From NCBI GenBank assembly GCA_029907105.1, contig JARYMM010000038.1, positions 1 to 33,962 of the forward strand: DNA of 33,962 nt, written 5' to 3'. Positions 1 through 8,432 of the stretch are shown here, in pieces. A program made the position numbers and the translations under genes. This DNA is from Anaerolineae bacterium (GTDB lineage: Bacteria; Chloroflexota; Anaerolineae; UBA3071). Within the stretch, counting starts at the first letter, position 1. Every line of letters begins with the position of its first letter. Under the pieces are notes generated by a model. It was not told where the DNA came from, searched no databases, and saw only the letters and a list, made by a program, of their open reading frames with translations.

Positions 1-846
1 TTCGACCGCCGGGTGGTGCTGGATCGGCCGGACGTGCGGGGGCGGGAGGCCATCCTGCAGGTGCACGTGCGGGGCAAGCCCCTGGCACCGGACGTGGACC
101 TGAGCGTGTTGGCGCGGGGCACGCCGGGCTTTGTGGGGGCGGACATCGAGAACCTGGTGAACGAGGCGGCCATTCTGGCGGCGCGGCGGGGCAAGAAGGC
201 CATCGGCATGGCCGATTTGCAGGAGGCGGTGGAGCGGGTGATTGCCGGGCCGGAGCGCAAGAGCCGGCTGATCTCCGATCAGGAGAAGCAGATCATCGCC
301 TATCACGAGGCCGGGCACGCCCTGGTGCACGCCAAGCTTCCCAATTGCGATCCTGTGCACAAAGTCTCCATCGTCTCCCGCGGCATGGCCCTGGGCTACA
401 CCATGCCTTTGCCCGAAGAGGACCGCGTCTTGCAGAGTCGTTCACGGCTCAAGGACCAGATCGCCGGGTTGCTGGGCGGTCGGGCCGCGGAGAAGATCGT
501 CTTCAACAACGTGACCACCGGCGCGGCCAATGATCTGGAGCAGGCGACGAAGCTGGCACGGCGCATGGTGACCGAATATGGGATGAGCGAGAAGCTGGGG
601 CCGATGGTGTTCGGGCAGAAGGAGGAGCTGGTCTTCCTGGGGCGGGAAATTGGCGAGCAGCGCAACTACAGCGAAGAGGTGGCCCAGAAGATTGATGAGG
701 AAGTTCGCCGCATCGTGGAGGAGGCCTTCGCCAGGGCCAGGGACATCATTCTCACCTACCGCGACAAACTGACGGAGCTCGCCGAGCGGCTGATACAGAT
801 GGAAACCCTCGAGGAATATCAGATACAGGCCATCCTCGCCGCGTAG
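1..846 (+). CDS. ftsH: ATP-dependent zinc metalloprotease FtsH, C-terminal part (5' end outside window)
   Basis: This is a membrane-anchored AAA+ protease that degrades misassembled membrane proteins and short-lived regulators. The frame is open from base 1, so the start, the membrane segments and the Walker motifs lie upstream of the window. Visible parts are the end of the AAA domain (FDRRVVLDRPDVRGREAIL, then the GFVGADIENLVNEAA sensor-2 helix region) and the whole M41 peptidase domain. The zinc motif HEAGH is at about codons 102-106, and the third ligand lies in the TTGAANDLEQAT segment. The C-terminus is complete, ending in a helical tail at 846. Downstream is a 117-bp gap with a CAGGGGAG/CTCCCCTG hairpin (857-889) and GTCTCCC-type low-complexity DNA. 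Recognition is certain; only the N-terminus is unseen. Confidence 0.97.
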   Translation, partial: FDRRVVLDRPDVRGREAILQVHVRGKPLAPDVDLSVLARGTPGFVGADIENLVNEAAILAARRGKKAIGMADLQEAVERVIAGPERKSRLISDQEKQIIAYHEAGHALVHAKLPNCDPVHKVSIVSRGMALGYTMPLPEEDRVLQSRSRLKDQIAGLLGGRAAEKIVFNNVTTGAANDLEQATKLARRMVTEYGMSEKLGPMVFGQKEELVFLGREIGEQRNYSEEVAQKIDEEVRRIVEEAFARARDIILTYRDKLTELAERLIQMETLEEYQIQAILAA

Positions 847-856
847 GACACGAGAC

Positions 857-935
857 CAGGGGAGGGGGAGAAGTCTGTTGGCTCCCCTGACTCTTCCCCA
901 TGTCTCCCCGTCACCTTGTCTCCCTGTCTTTCTGT
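857..935. repeat. hairpin plus GTCTCC-word low-complexity repeat after ftsH
   Basis: An 8-bp stem (857-864 with 882-889, 17-nt loop) is followed by irregular repetition of the word GTCTCC(C) at about 902-930. It may help terminate ftsH transcripts, but no T-run follows. It resembles the other word-like repeats of this window. Confidence 0.5.
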
Positions 936-963
936 GATGGACACCCTGGCTGGAGCATGAGGC

Positions 964-1623
964 GTGATCGCTCGCGGGATACTGTTCAAACTGTGCTATC
1001 AACTGCGCGGCCATCGCTGGAACGGATGGCCCCTCGATTACTGGTTATCGCTCGCCCTCGTCCTGGCGGCAGGGCTGGCCTTGCTGAGGGTGATCCCGGG
1101 CCACAGGGTGACGGCCTGCGCTGCGGCGGCGGGCTTTCTGGTCCTCTGGGGCCTTCTCTTCTGGGCCCGGCGCAGCCAGTACGTGGTTTTCCTGGCCGAA
1201 GACTCCCCAGACAATCCCGGCACACCAGCGCCTCTGCGCCCCAGCGACAAGATCAAACTGCGGGCCACCGGCCGCTTCGAGGTCGAAGGCAAAGAACATG
1301 CCTTCACCGAACTGCTGGCCTATTTCCGCACCTTTGCCACGCGCGAGCACGCCGCCATGGCCATCGTCCCCCCGTCCCGCTTCCTGCTCTTGGGCACCTG
1401 GCCGCAACGGGAAGTGGGCATGTGGTACATCTTCATCCAGCCCGACCAAATCCTCAGCCTGACACCGGGCACGCTGTACTTCGGACGCCACCCCCGCACG
1501 GCCTTGCGCGTGGTTTACCAGCAAGAGGGGAAGCCAAGGACGGCTTACCTTTCTTTCGACACCCCCGCCGACCGCCGACGGGTCTGGGCAGACCTCCAAC
1601 AAGACGCCGCAATGAAGACATGA
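964..1623 (+). CDS. unrecognised two-TM membrane protein, 219 aa
   Basis: I do not recognise the family. The protein has a short basic N-terminus and two hydrophobic segments at about residues 23-45 and 50-68. A soluble domain of about 150 residues follows, rich in alternating hydrophobics, with FGRHPRTALRVVYQQ near the end; this could be a PH-like or YcxB-like beta fold, but that is a guess. The GTG start at 964 is chosen because GGAG sits 8 nt upstream (952-955); an overlapping reading frame that opens at 900 has no such site. It lies 117 bp after ftsH on the same strand and ends just before a convergent hairpin. Coding is supported by the coherent membrane topology and codon usage. Confidence 0.7.
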   Translation: MIARGILFKLCYQLRGHRWNGWPLDYWLSLALVLAAGLALLRVIPGHRVTACAAAAGFLVLWGLLFWARRSQYVVFLAEDSPDNPGTPAPLRPSDKIKLRATGRFEVEGKEHAFTELLAYFRTFATREHAAMAIVPPSRFLLLGTWPQREVGMWYIFIQPDQILSLTPGTLYFGRHPRTALRVVYQQEGKPRTAYLSFDTPADRRRVWADLQQDAAMKT

Positions 1624-1640
1624 GAGAGAGCTAAGGGCAC

Positions 1641-1712
1641 TGAGGCAACTGAAGAACCTTCAGTTACCTCAGATCCCTCAGGCCCCTCAGACCCGTCAGG
1701 CTTCTCAGATCC
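1641..1712. terminator. bidirectional hairpin with CCTCAG-word repeat between convergent genes
   Basis: A 14-bp stem with one mismatch (1641-1654 with 1658-1671, 3-nt loop) lies between the stop of the 219-aa protein (1623) and the stop of the M20 peptidase (1705). It is followed by five near-tandem copies of a roughly 9-10-bp word containing CTCAG or GTCAG up to the M20 stop codon. The position suits a shared terminator. There is no clear T-run, so it may equally be a repeat element. Confidence 0.5.
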
Positions 1713-3057
1713 CCTCCTCGCCCCCAAACCTCCGTAGCAGTTCCCCCACGAACAGAATGCCCTCGAAATAGTCCGACAGGCGGATGTTCTCGTTGGGCGC
1801 GTGGATGTTGATGCCCGGATAGCCCACCCCGGTCATTACGCCCGGCGTCCCCAGCCCCTGGCAGATATAGTACATGGGGCCACTGCCGCCGTGCGTGGGG
1901 TAGATCACCGGTTCGTGCCCATACACCGCCACCGCTGCTGCTTTCGCTGCCTCGACAATCTCGGCGTCCAACGGCGAACGGGCTGCCGGCAGCGAGCCCA
2001 GCGACACCACCTCGATGTCCTGGAAGCCGCGGCGGTCCAGGTGCTCCCGCACCAGCCTCAGCGCCAGCTCAGGCGTGAGATCGGGCACCAGCCGCAGGTC
2101 CAGCTTGACCATGGCCGTGCTGGGCAGCACCGTCTTGGATCCCTCCTCGATGTAGCCGGAGCGGAAGCCGCTGATGGTGCAGGTCGGCTCATAGAGAAAG
2201 ACGCGCAGGGCCTCCGTTCCCTCCACGCCGTTGATGAAGCGGTCAATGCCCCACGCCTGGCGCATGGCCTGGTCGGCAAAGGGGATGCGCTCCAGGGCAG
2301 CCAGCTCCTCGTCCGTAGGCGGCCGCACGTGCTCCCGGTAGCCGTCAATGGTGATGCGATCCTGCATGTCCTTCATCGTGCTCAACGCCCAGACCAGCCG
2401 CCAGGCGGGGTTGGGCACCAGCCCGGCATTGGCCGAGTGCAGGTCGCTCCTGGCGCCGCGGCAGCGCAGTTCCAGGTACTGATCGCCTTTCAGCCCCAGG
2501 TGAAAGGTGGGGCGCTCCCCCTCGTCCTTGCCGCCCGTTTCCCACAGGCAGCCATCGGCGCGCAGCAGGTCGGCATATTGCTCCGCCAGCGCCGCCAGGT
2601 GCGGGCTGCCGGTTTCCTCCTCCCCCTCGACGAAGAACCTGAGCCGCAGCGGCAGCTCGCCGAAGACGGCCAGGTAAGCCTCCACCGCCTGGATGCGGGC
2701 CATCAGGTCGCCTTTGTTGTCGGCGACGCCACGGGCATAGAGCTTGCCCTCGCGGATGATCGGCTCAAAGGGCGGCGAATGCCATTCTTCCAGCGGATCG
2801 GGGGGCTGCACGTCGTAGTGATTGTAGCAGAGCAGCGTGCGCTCCCCCTGCCCCGTCTCGGCGAAGATGGCCGGCGGGCCGCCGGTCTGCAGCACCTGCA
2901 CCTGCGCCCCCAGCCGCTCGAAGTGCGCTTTCACCAGTTCGGCCATCTCGGCGATGCCCACGTTCTGCGTGGAGATGCTGGGCTGGCGGCAGAGATCGCT
3001 CAGTTCTTCGATGAACCGCTCCCGGTTCGCTTCCACGTAAGCTTTGAAACGTTGCAT
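1705..3057 (-). CDS. M20-family metallopeptidase (dipeptidase-like), 450 aa
   Basis: This is a cytoplasmic zinc aminoacylase/dipeptidase-type enzyme of the M20/ArgE/DapE/CPG2 superfamily. Metal and catalytic residues are visible in order: H80 and D82 in CYNHYDVQPP, bridging D113 in GVADNKGD, catalytic and metal Glu in EGEEETGS (about 144-148), and a C-terminal His in NIHAPNENIRLSDYFEGI. A dimerisation lid domain occupies about residues 190-310, and HGGSGPMYY near the end is typical of the dipeptidase branch. The ATG at 3057 is preferred because AGGAGGT lies 5 nt upstream and a TATAAT box about 50 nt upstream. A longer frame to 3183 would run back through that promoter and the preceding terminator. 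The substrate cannot be read from sequence. Length is normal for the family. Confidence 0.93.
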   Translation of the reverse strand: MQRFKAYVEANRERFIEELSDLCRQPSISTQNVGIAEMAELVKAHFERLGAQVQVLQTGGPPAIFAETGQGERTLLCYNHYDVQPPDPLEEWHSPPFEPIIREGKLYARGVADNKGDLMARIQAVEAYLAVFGELPLRLRFFVEGEEETGSPHLAALAEQYADLLRADGCLWETGGKDEGERPTFHLGLKGDQYLELRCRGARSDLHSANAGLVPNPAWRLVWALSTMKDMQDRITIDGYREHVRPPTDEELAALERIPFADQAMRQAWGIDRFINGVEGTEALRVFLYEPTCTISGFRSGYIEEGSKTVLPSTAMVKLDLRLVPDLTPELALRLVREHLDRRGFQDIEVVSLGSLPAARSPLDAEIVEAAKAAAVAVYGHEPVIYPTHGGSGPMYYICQGLGTPGVMTGVGYPGINIHAPNENIRLSDYFEGILFVGELLRRFGGEEGI

Positions 3058-3103
3058 GGTGACCTCCTGAGAGTGCGTTACGGACCCTTTACGGAGCGAG
3101 TGG

Positions 3104-3131
3104 ATTATAATCGCTTTACCCCCAGAAGCAA
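3104..3131 (-). promoter_or_regulatory. predicted sigma-70-type promoter of the M20 peptidase
   Basis: A perfect -10 TATAAT (complement of 3104-3109) has a weak -35 TTGCTT (complement of 3126-3131) at 16-nt spacing. It lies just downstream of the terminator of the previous gene and about 47 nt before the ATG at 3057, which fits independent transcription. Confidence 0.6.
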
Positions 3132-3163
3132 AAAGAAGAGCCTCCGGTGTCTCCCGGAGGCTC
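3131..3163 (-). terminator. intrinsic terminator of the secreted repeat protein gene
   Basis: On the minus strand GAGCCTCCGG and CCGGAGGCTC form a perfect 10-bp stem with a 6-nt loop, followed at once by TTCTTTTT. It lies 33 nt after the stop codon at 3196. This is a textbook rho-independent terminator. Confidence 0.9.
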
Positions 3164-3195
3164 TTGTCTGTGGTCATCCACAAGGCTGGCGATGG

Positions 3196-4626
3196 TTAGG
3201 GCATCAGCGCCGCGTTGTAGGTCGCCGTCTGGTTGGACCAGATGTTGTTCATGATGCCCACGATGGGCTGGGTTGACTCTACGATCACCGTGCCTTCCCA
3301 GTCCGCCGGGAGGCCATACAGCGGTTCGCCGGGGTCATCACCATCGTAGCGGGTGTTCCAGCCCTTGGCCCCGTAGCCGGGAATGGTGAGGGCTGCCGGT
3401 GACGCGGCCACCGAGCCATTGCTGTTGTAGAAGGTCGTCGTGACCGTGGCCGGGTTGGCCGACGTGTTCTGGAAGATGGCACCTGACCACTTCTCCCAGG
3501 TGCCAAAGTACCTGCGCGTCATGATGGGATAGGCCAGCTTCAGGGCCGCATCCGTGGTCGGCGTGCCCATGCTGTAGGAGCCGGTCTGGTCGGAGGGTTT
3601 GCGCCAGATGATGTTGACGATGCCCACCACCGGCACATCCGACGTGATGATGGCCAGGCCGTTCCAGTCGTTGCTCACCGGAGCGAAGACCTCGCCGGGA
3701 TCGCTGTCATAGCGGGTGTTGAAGCCCTCCGAGGAGAAGGGGGCGATGGACCGGCTCACCGCAGGTACAGCCAGAGTGCCATCGCGGTTGTAGAAGTACA
3801 TGGTCAGGTTCGCCGTAGAGTTGTTGGGGTTCATGATGATGGCCCCACTGTAAATGTGCCAGTCGGGACTGAAGTACTTCTTGAAGATCGAGGGCACATA
3901 AAGGGTGTTGGAGGGTGTCGTCACACCGGGATAGGCGCTGCTGCCCCAGGTCCAGAATGTGGTCACCACCACGGCCACCTTGCTTGGAGAGGTGATCTTG
4001 GCCGCGCCGAGCCAGGTGTCAGGCCCTTCGGGACCGGTGGAGGGGATCTGCGGATAGGCCCAGACATCGTAGGTGCGCTGCGCCTGGCCGGGGATGGTGT
4101 CGTTAAGGGTAAACACGGGTGTGCTCTGGCCACGAGTATAGAAGTCCACCTGCACGGCGGCCGAGCCGGTCTCCGTGTTCTGTACCGTTATCCTGGACGA
4201 CTGATAGCTGCGCTTGAACAAAGAAGGCGCATACACGGTATTGGCGCCCTGGGAGAAACCGGTGTAACCCCCAGCCGTGATGCCATCCCCCGATGCGCCG
4301 CCGGTCCAGAGAAGATGGGTCACCGCAGCGATGGCCCGATTCGAGGAGAGGACGGCGGAGCCCAGCCAGCCTGTGGGCAGTCCGGAGAGGGCCTGCGTAT
4401 CCCAGGACGCCTGCCCGGCATAGGGGATGGTGGCCGTATCGCTGTAGGCGACCGTCCCTGACTGGTTGTAGAATTCAGCCGTGACCGAAGCTGAACCCGC
4501 CGGATCCAGGTTCATCACGTAGATCTTGGAATTGCCGCTGCCTGGATTAGGCCCCTGTGCCGCCGCCACCAGCGGGGTGAGCAAAAGCAGCGCAGCAGCC
4601 AGGATGAAACCCAATTTCTTGCTCAT
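3196..4626 (-). CDS. secreted protein with four tandem beta-rich repeats, 476 aa
   Basis: No known family is recognised. A Sec signal peptide is clear (MSKKLGFILAAALLLLTPLVAAAQG). The mature part is built from about four units of roughly 110 residues. Each contains a strand pattern such as VDFYTRG, MYFYNRDG or TTFYNSNG followed by a Gly/Pro turn. A WLG/W-G segment precedes I-TS-PVVGIVN-IW, and units are joined by linkers such as VYAPSLFKR, LYVPSIFKK and LAYPIMTRR. The last two units share FNTRYDSDPGE and WNTRYDGDDPGE. This suggests an Ig-like or jelly-roll repeat protein exposed outside the cell. AAGGAGGT precedes the ATG at 4626, with a promoter upstream and an intrinsic terminator downstream, so it is probably monocistronic and well expressed. 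It might be a surface-layer or matrix component; that is inference from its position beside the polysaccharide genes. Confidence 0.85.
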   Translation of the reverse strand: MSKKLGFILAAALLLLTPLVAAAQGPNPGSGNSKIYVMNLDPAGSASVTAEFYNQSGTVAYSDTATIPYAGQASWDTQALSGLPTGWLGSAVLSSNRAIAAVTHLLWTGGASGDGITAGGYTGFSQGANTVYAPSLFKRSYQSSRITVQNTETGSAAVQVDFYTRGQSTPVFTLNDTIPGQAQRTYDVWAYPQIPSTGPEGPDTWLGAAKITSPSKVAVVVTTFWTWGSSAYPGVTTPSNTLYVPSIFKKYFSPDWHIYSGAIIMNPNNSTANLTMYFYNRDGTLAVPAVSRSIAPFSSEGFNTRYDSDPGEVFAPVSNDWNGLAIITSDVPVVGIVNIIWRKPSDQTGSYSMGTPTTDAALKLAYPIMTRRYFGTWEKWSGAIFQNTSANPATVTTTFYNSNGSVAASPAALTIPGYGAKGWNTRYDGDDPGEPLYGLPADWEGTVIVESTQPIVGIMNNIWSNQTATYNAALMP

Positions 4627-4697
4627 GTTATTTGACCTCCTTTTTCTTCAAAACACGCATGTGATGGATAGCGCGCAAACGACGCGTTACTGGAGCC

Positions 4698-4726
4698 ATC
4701 ATAGCATGAAATCTCGTTGGGTTCAA
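4698..4726 (-). promoter_or_regulatory. predicted sigma-70 promoter of the secreted repeat protein
   Basis: TTGAAC (complement of 4721-4726) is separated by exactly 17 nt from TATGAT (complement of 4698-4703). The start codon at 4626 is about 70 nt further on, with a strong ribosome-binding site. Confidence 0.7.
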
Positions 4727-4983
4727 TACCCCGTTTGGATGATTCTTGACCTGTACTCCCTCTATACCTGTGACCCTGCCGGGCCCCGTGCGGGAAAGGC
4801 TAATACCTTTGGGGTACCCGGCGTCACTGCAGGCTAAAAGGCATAGGCATCAAGTTAACGACCGCAGGTTTCTCAAAGTTCCCCTCCCCTGGTAGAAGGG
4901 GTCAGGGGAGAGCCTCCCCATCAAGGGGGGACTTGCCAGGGCCTGGCCTCCAGGTCTGTCCCACTTAACCGGATGCGCATAGG
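4727..4983. other. gene-free interval with hairpin repeats
   Basis: No open frame here looks coding. It holds a CTCCCCTG/CAGGGGAG hairpin (4884-4891 with 4903-4910) inside alternating C-rich and G-rich words, a CCTGG/CCAGG palindrome near 4940, and two copies of an AGGCTAAAA word (about 4832 and 4981). It could hold the terminator of the sugar transferase that ends at 4984, but no T-rich tail is evident. Confidence 0.5.
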
Positions 4984-6399
4984 CTAAAAAGCTCCCCTGC
5001 CTCGCAACACGGTGCCAATGGTGCGCCAGAGGATGCGCAGGTCAAGCAGCAGCGAATAATTGCGAACATAGTACAGGTCATCCTCGGTGTGCAGATGCAT
5101 GGCGCGTTCGCTGCGGCCGCTCACCTGCCACCAACCGGTCATGCCCGGCGGCACGGCGAACCGCTGTCGCTGCCAGCTCTCGTAATGTTGCACCAGCAGG
5201 GGCAGTTCCGGGCGCGGCCCCACCAGGCTCATCTCCCCTTTGATGACGTTGAAAAGCTGCGGCAATTCGTCCAGGCTGGTGCGCCGCAGGAAGCGCCCCA
5301 GCCGGGTGACGCGCGGATCATCCGGCCGCTTGAGAAAGACCACCCCCTCAGGCGTCTCCTGAACGAGCTCTTCCAGGTGCTGCTCGGCTCCCACAAACAT
5401 GGTGCGGAACTTGTACATGGTGAAGAGGCGACCGTTCTCTCCCACCCGCTCCTGTCGGAAAAGCGCCGGCCCTGGCGAGTCGAGCCTGATCAACACGGCG
5501 ATCAACAACATCAGAGGCCAGAGCACAAGCAACAACAGGCTGGACAGGGCCAGGTCAAAGAGCCGCTTCACCACCCGATCGAACCCATCAATGGCCGGGT
5601 CGCGCAAACCGATCAGGGGCATGCCGTGGAAATCCTCCACCGTCGCCCGGAAGAAGGCCAGGTTCAAGACGTCGGGCACCATGCGCACCCTCACAGGCAG
5701 TTCCCGGAGTTCAGAAATGAGCCTGGCCAGTTTCTCATAGGCTTGCAGAGGCAGGGCAAAAATCACCTCGCTGATGTCCCGCTGGCGGATGATGGTCGGG
5801 GCCTGATCGAGAGGCCCCAGCACCGGAATACCCTCGATGGTGCTTCCCTGTTTGGAGGGGTCATCATCCACGTATCCCTCCAGGCGCAGCCCTGCCCATT
5901 CGTACTCGCGGGCCCTGCGCACGATGTCCTGTCCCAGGGTGCCCGCGCCAATGATCAGCGCCTTGCTCACCCGCTGCTCACGCTCGCTCCAGTGAGCCCA
6001 CACTGTGCGCAAGAGCAGGCGTGAGCCGAGCAGAAAGAACAGGTCAATCAGGTAGAAATAGATGAACAGGAGCCGGGGCACGTCTCGAAAGGAGAGATAG
6101 AGGGCACCGCCCAAGACCAGCGTGCTCGAACTCACGGCCATGAAGGTGGCCCACATCTGTTCGCGGAGATGCAGAATGCGGCGGGGGTCATAGACAGACA
6201 TGGTGGGGAAAATAACGCCCCAAATCACCAGCACCATCGCATAGATGGCCGGGTTCAGGTAAACGTAACGCACGTCCAGGCGATAGCTGAAGGGAAGCCA
6301 CAATCGCGCCAGGCTGGCCAGATAGAGCGCCAGAGGGGTGAGCAGAAGATCAATAAGGATCAGAGTGACTGTGTAGTTGAAAGTGATTCGCCGGTTCAT
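4984..6399 (-). CDS. polyprenyl-phosphate sugar-1-phosphate transferase (WbaP/WcaJ-type), 471 aa
   Basis: This enzyme transfers the first sugar-1-phosphate from a nucleotide sugar to undecaprenyl phosphate at the inner membrane and so starts exopolysaccharide repeat-unit synthesis. The first 135 residues hold four hydrophobic segments. A Rossmann-like CoA_binding_3 domain follows ([17 protein letters not shown], about 145). The catalytic domain starts at [10 protein letters not shown] (about 275) with the re-entrant membrane helix, then [29 protein letters not shown] and [12 protein letters not shown], all diagnostic of the bacterial sugar transferase family. Length is typical. The sugar specificity cannot be deduced. 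It is separated from the lipoprotein gene by 182 bp of repeat-bearing DNA and may have its own promoter. Confidence 0.95.
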   Translation of the reverse strand: MNRRITFNYTVTLILIDLLLTPLALYLASLARLWLPFSYRLDVRYVYLNPAIYAMVLVIWGVIFPTMSVYDPRRILHLREQMWATFMAVSSSTLVLGGALYLSFRDVPRLLFIYFYLIDLFFLLGSRLLLRTVWAHWSEREQRVSKALIIGAGTLGQDIVRRAREYEWAGLRLEGYVDDDPSKQGSTIEGIPVLGPLDQAPTIIRQRDISEVIFALPLQAYEKLARLISELRELPVRVRMVPDVLNLAFFRATVEDFHGMPLIGLRDPAIDGFDRVVKRLFDLALSSLLLLVLWPLMLLIAVLIRLDSPGPALFRQERVGENGRLFTMYKFRTMFVGAEQHLEELVQETPEGVVFLKRPDDPRVTRLGRFLRRTSLDELPQLFNVIKGEMSLVGPRPELPLLVQHYESWQRQRFAVPPGMTGWWQVSGRSERAMHLHTEDDLYYVRNYSLLLDLRILWRTIGTVLRGRGAF

Positions 6400-6439
6400 G
6401 AGTATTCCGAATCCCCCAGCCCGAGGCTAAAGTTAAAGC

Positions 6440-6500
6440 CGTCGGGTTGAAAGAGCAAAGCCCTGCGGGCTGATTCCAGCCCTTTCGGGGGCTTCGCTCT
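6440..6500. repeat. paired palindromic words upstream of the sugar transferase
   Basis: Two adjacent hairpins, AGCCC-TGC-GGGCT (6459-6471) and AGCCC...GGGGCT (6478-6493), lie in the 182-bp gap between the lipoprotein stop and the sugar transferase start. They look like an intergenic repeat element and would lie in the leader RNA if transcription starts upstream. Confidence 0.5.
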
Positions 6501-6581
6501 CTTAGTCCAGCCTCTTTCAGAGCCGGGCGATCTGCGCACAGAATCCAGTTATGCCATTCCATGGTCCGGTCAAACCTCGTG

Positions 6582-7220
6582 CTAATCCTGTGGCGGCGCG
6601 AAGTGCCTGGCCAGCTCCTCATCCATCAGCTTCTCCACCCGCGGCAAGAGCTCGCGCAGCGCAGCGCTCACTTCCTCATCCAGTTCATCCCAAAGGATGT
6701 TTTCCTTTTCGCAGAGAAAAAAGCCCGCCAACGAATTCACATCGGGATTGCTCAGCCCTCCCTCCCGCGCCCGGAGCACATCCACCATCGCTTCGGTGAT
6801 CAAATGCACCTGCCGCCGGCCCTCGCTGCCAGGCACGTCCACCGTCTGTCCGGCCAGGGCCGCACTGCGGGCTGTGGCCCAGCGTTTGAACAGGTTCGGC
6901 AGCGTCTCCCGATCGTTGTAAAAGATCCATCGGCCATCTTTGAGCTCCGCATTATAGACCAGGTCGTAATAGAAGTGCGGACAGGCTTCCAGCACGATGC
7001 GGGCTTCCAGGTGACCATAGTTGCCGTCTCCCTGCAGGCGAGAGCTCAACACCTGGTAGTTGCGCAGACCGGCGCCGGAGAAATTCGCGATCTGTGCTTC
7101 GATTTCCGCTCGCGCGGCGGCTTCAAACACGTCCAGTGGGGTAGGGGTGGGGTTGCAGCCTGCAACCAGCAAACCCAGGGAAACGGCAAGAGAAGCCAAC
7201 ACAGCTCTCGTACGATGCAC
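6582..7220 (-). CDS. putative lipoprotein, unrecognised, 212 aa
   Basis: The GTG at 7220 is chosen because GGAGG lies 7 nt upstream; the longer frame back to 7277 adds 19 residues without a site. The N-terminus is a lipoprotein signal (RTRAVLASLAVSLGLLVAGC) with lipobox LVAGC, followed by a short Pro/Thr linker. The rest is soluble and mixed alpha/beta with a Glu-rich C-terminal helix (ELLPRVEKLMDEELARHF). No catalytic motif is recognised. Its own predicted promoter (7293-7321) overlaps the end of the upstream glycosyltransferase gene. Placement next to the sugar transferase suggests an envelope role linked to polysaccharide export, but nothing in the sequence proves it. Confidence 0.75.
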   Translation of the reverse strand: MHRTRAVLASLAVSLGLLVAGCNPTPTPLDVFEAAARAEIEAQIANFSGAGLRNYQVLSSRLQGDGNYGHLEARIVLEACPHFYYDLVYNAELKDGRWIFYNDRETLPNLFKRWATARSAALAGQTVDVPGSEGRRQVHLITEAMVDVLRAREGGLSNPDVNSLAGFFLCEKENILWDELDEEVSAALRELLPRVEKLMDEELARHFAPPQD

Positions 7221-7292
7221 GGCAGAACCTCCGCTGATGCAGTCCTTCAGCTCAATATGCCCCTCATCTGGCTGCAAAAGTGTCCATCGCCT

Positions 7293-7321
7293 ATTATACT
7301 ACGACTGCCCGCAATCGGCAA
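7293..7321 (-). promoter_or_regulatory. predicted sigma-70 promoter of the lipoprotein gene
   Basis: TTGCCG (complement of 7316-7321) and TATAAT (complement of 7293-7298) are 17 nt apart. The element overlaps the last codons of the glycosyltransferase ending at 7299 and lies about 70 nt before the GTG at 7220. It implies that the end of the locus can be transcribed separately. Confidence 0.65.
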
Positions 7322-8432
7322 TCTGATGCGCTCGGCGTTTACACAGGGTGCGAAACAGCGCCTCGTAGCGGTCGGTGACCGCTTCCCAATCGTACAGGGC
7401 GGCGGCACGCTCTGCTGCCCGCCGCCGGTATTCGGCCACCAGGGCCGGGTTGTCCAGCAGCCGCTGCAGGAGGGGACGCAACGCCTCCGCCCCGCCAGCG
7501 CCATCGTAGGCGAATCCGGCATCGCCGATGGTCTCGCGGTTTTCCTCGGTGCCGTTGACCACCACGCAGTTGCCGAAGGCCATGGCCTCCACCAGCGCCG
7601 GGTGCGTGCCACCCACCTCCGAGGTCTCCACAAAGATGCAGGCGTTGGAGCCCAGCTCGTGGTAGCCTTCCCCGAAAAGGTAGCCAGTGAAGATCACGTT
7701 GGGGCCAGCTTTGGCCTTCAGATCGGCGATGTACGCCTCAGCATAGGGCGCGTCGCCGACGATGACGCACTTCGCATCTGTGCGCAGCCCGTCGAAGGCT
7801 TCCACCAGATGGTGGGCGCAGTTCTCGGGCACCAGCCGGCCCACGAAGAGCACATAGCCGCCCGGCTGCAGGCCGTAGCGGGCCAGCACGTCGCCAGGCG
7901 GCCGGCGCGGCACGTTGGCCCCATAGGCGATATAGGTGGACTCGGCCTTATATACCTGACGATAGTAACGCTGCACAACCTGCGAGTCGGTGACGATGGC
8001 CGTGGGCAGAACCCTGGCCATGCGCTCGGCAAAGCGGAGGTAACGCCTGGCCAGCGCCGGCCACTTTTGCCGCTTCCAATCCAGCCCATCCACGTTGAGC
8101 ACGGTCACCTGCCCGGCCAGGCGCGGGATCCAGGTCACCAGGCTGTTGCCGGCGATGAAATAGAGGGCGATGTCATATCCTTGCGTCAGGGCGTGCAGGG
8201 AGGAGAGGAAGGAATGGACGATGGTGTCCAGGTACTTGTTGGCGATGGTGGGCAACTTGACCAGCCGCATGCCCTTGTAGGTGGGTTCAGCATAGGTCAC
8301 GTGGTGGGTGCGGCAGTAGACGGTCACCTCGTGGCCACGCTGCACCAGGCGGCTGCCCAACTCTTCGACACAGGTCTCGAATCCGCTGTAGCTGGCCGGC
8401 ACCCCGCGGGTGCCCAACATGGCAATCTTCAT
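7299..8432 (-). CDS. GT4 glycosyltransferase with DUF1972-type N-terminus, 377 aa
   Basis: This is a GT-B fold, retaining glycosyltransferase acting at the cytoplasmic membrane face during repeat-unit assembly. The N-terminus MKIAMLGTRGVPASYSGFET is characteristic of the DUF1972 group often annotated as rhamnosyltransferases. The C-terminal half has GGYVLFVGRLVPEN, FTGYLFGEGYHELGS and the EVGGTHPALVEAMAFG donor-binding segment of GT4 enzymes. Its ATG overlaps the stop of the preceding glycosyltransferase by 4 bp (ATGA), so the two are translationally coupled. Donor and acceptor are unknown. Confidence 0.93.
   Translation of the reverse strand: MKIAMLGTRGVPASYSGFETCVEELGSRLVQRGHEVTVYCRTHHVTYAEPTYKGMRLVKLPTIANKYLDTIVHSFLSSLHALTQGYDIALYFIAGNSLVTWIPRLAGQVTVLNVDGLDWKRQKWPALARRYLRFAERMARVLPTAIVTDSQVVQRYYRQVYKAESTYIAYGANVPRRPPGDVLARYGLQPGGYVLFVGRLVPENCAHHLVEAFDGLRTDAKCVIVGDAPYAEAYIADLKAKAGPNVIFTGYLFGEGYHELGSNACIFVETSEVGGTHPALVEAMAFGNCVVVNGTEENRETIGDAGFAYDGAGGAEALRPLLQRLLDNPALVAEYRRRAAERAAALYDWEAVTDRYEALFRTLCKRRAHQIADCGQS

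Noticed and set aside
1801-3276. Long plus-strand open frame opposite the M20 peptidase
   Set aside because: It is an antisense shadow in high-GC DNA: rich in His, Arg and Gln, with no motif, and it contains the terminator and promoter of the minus-strand genes.
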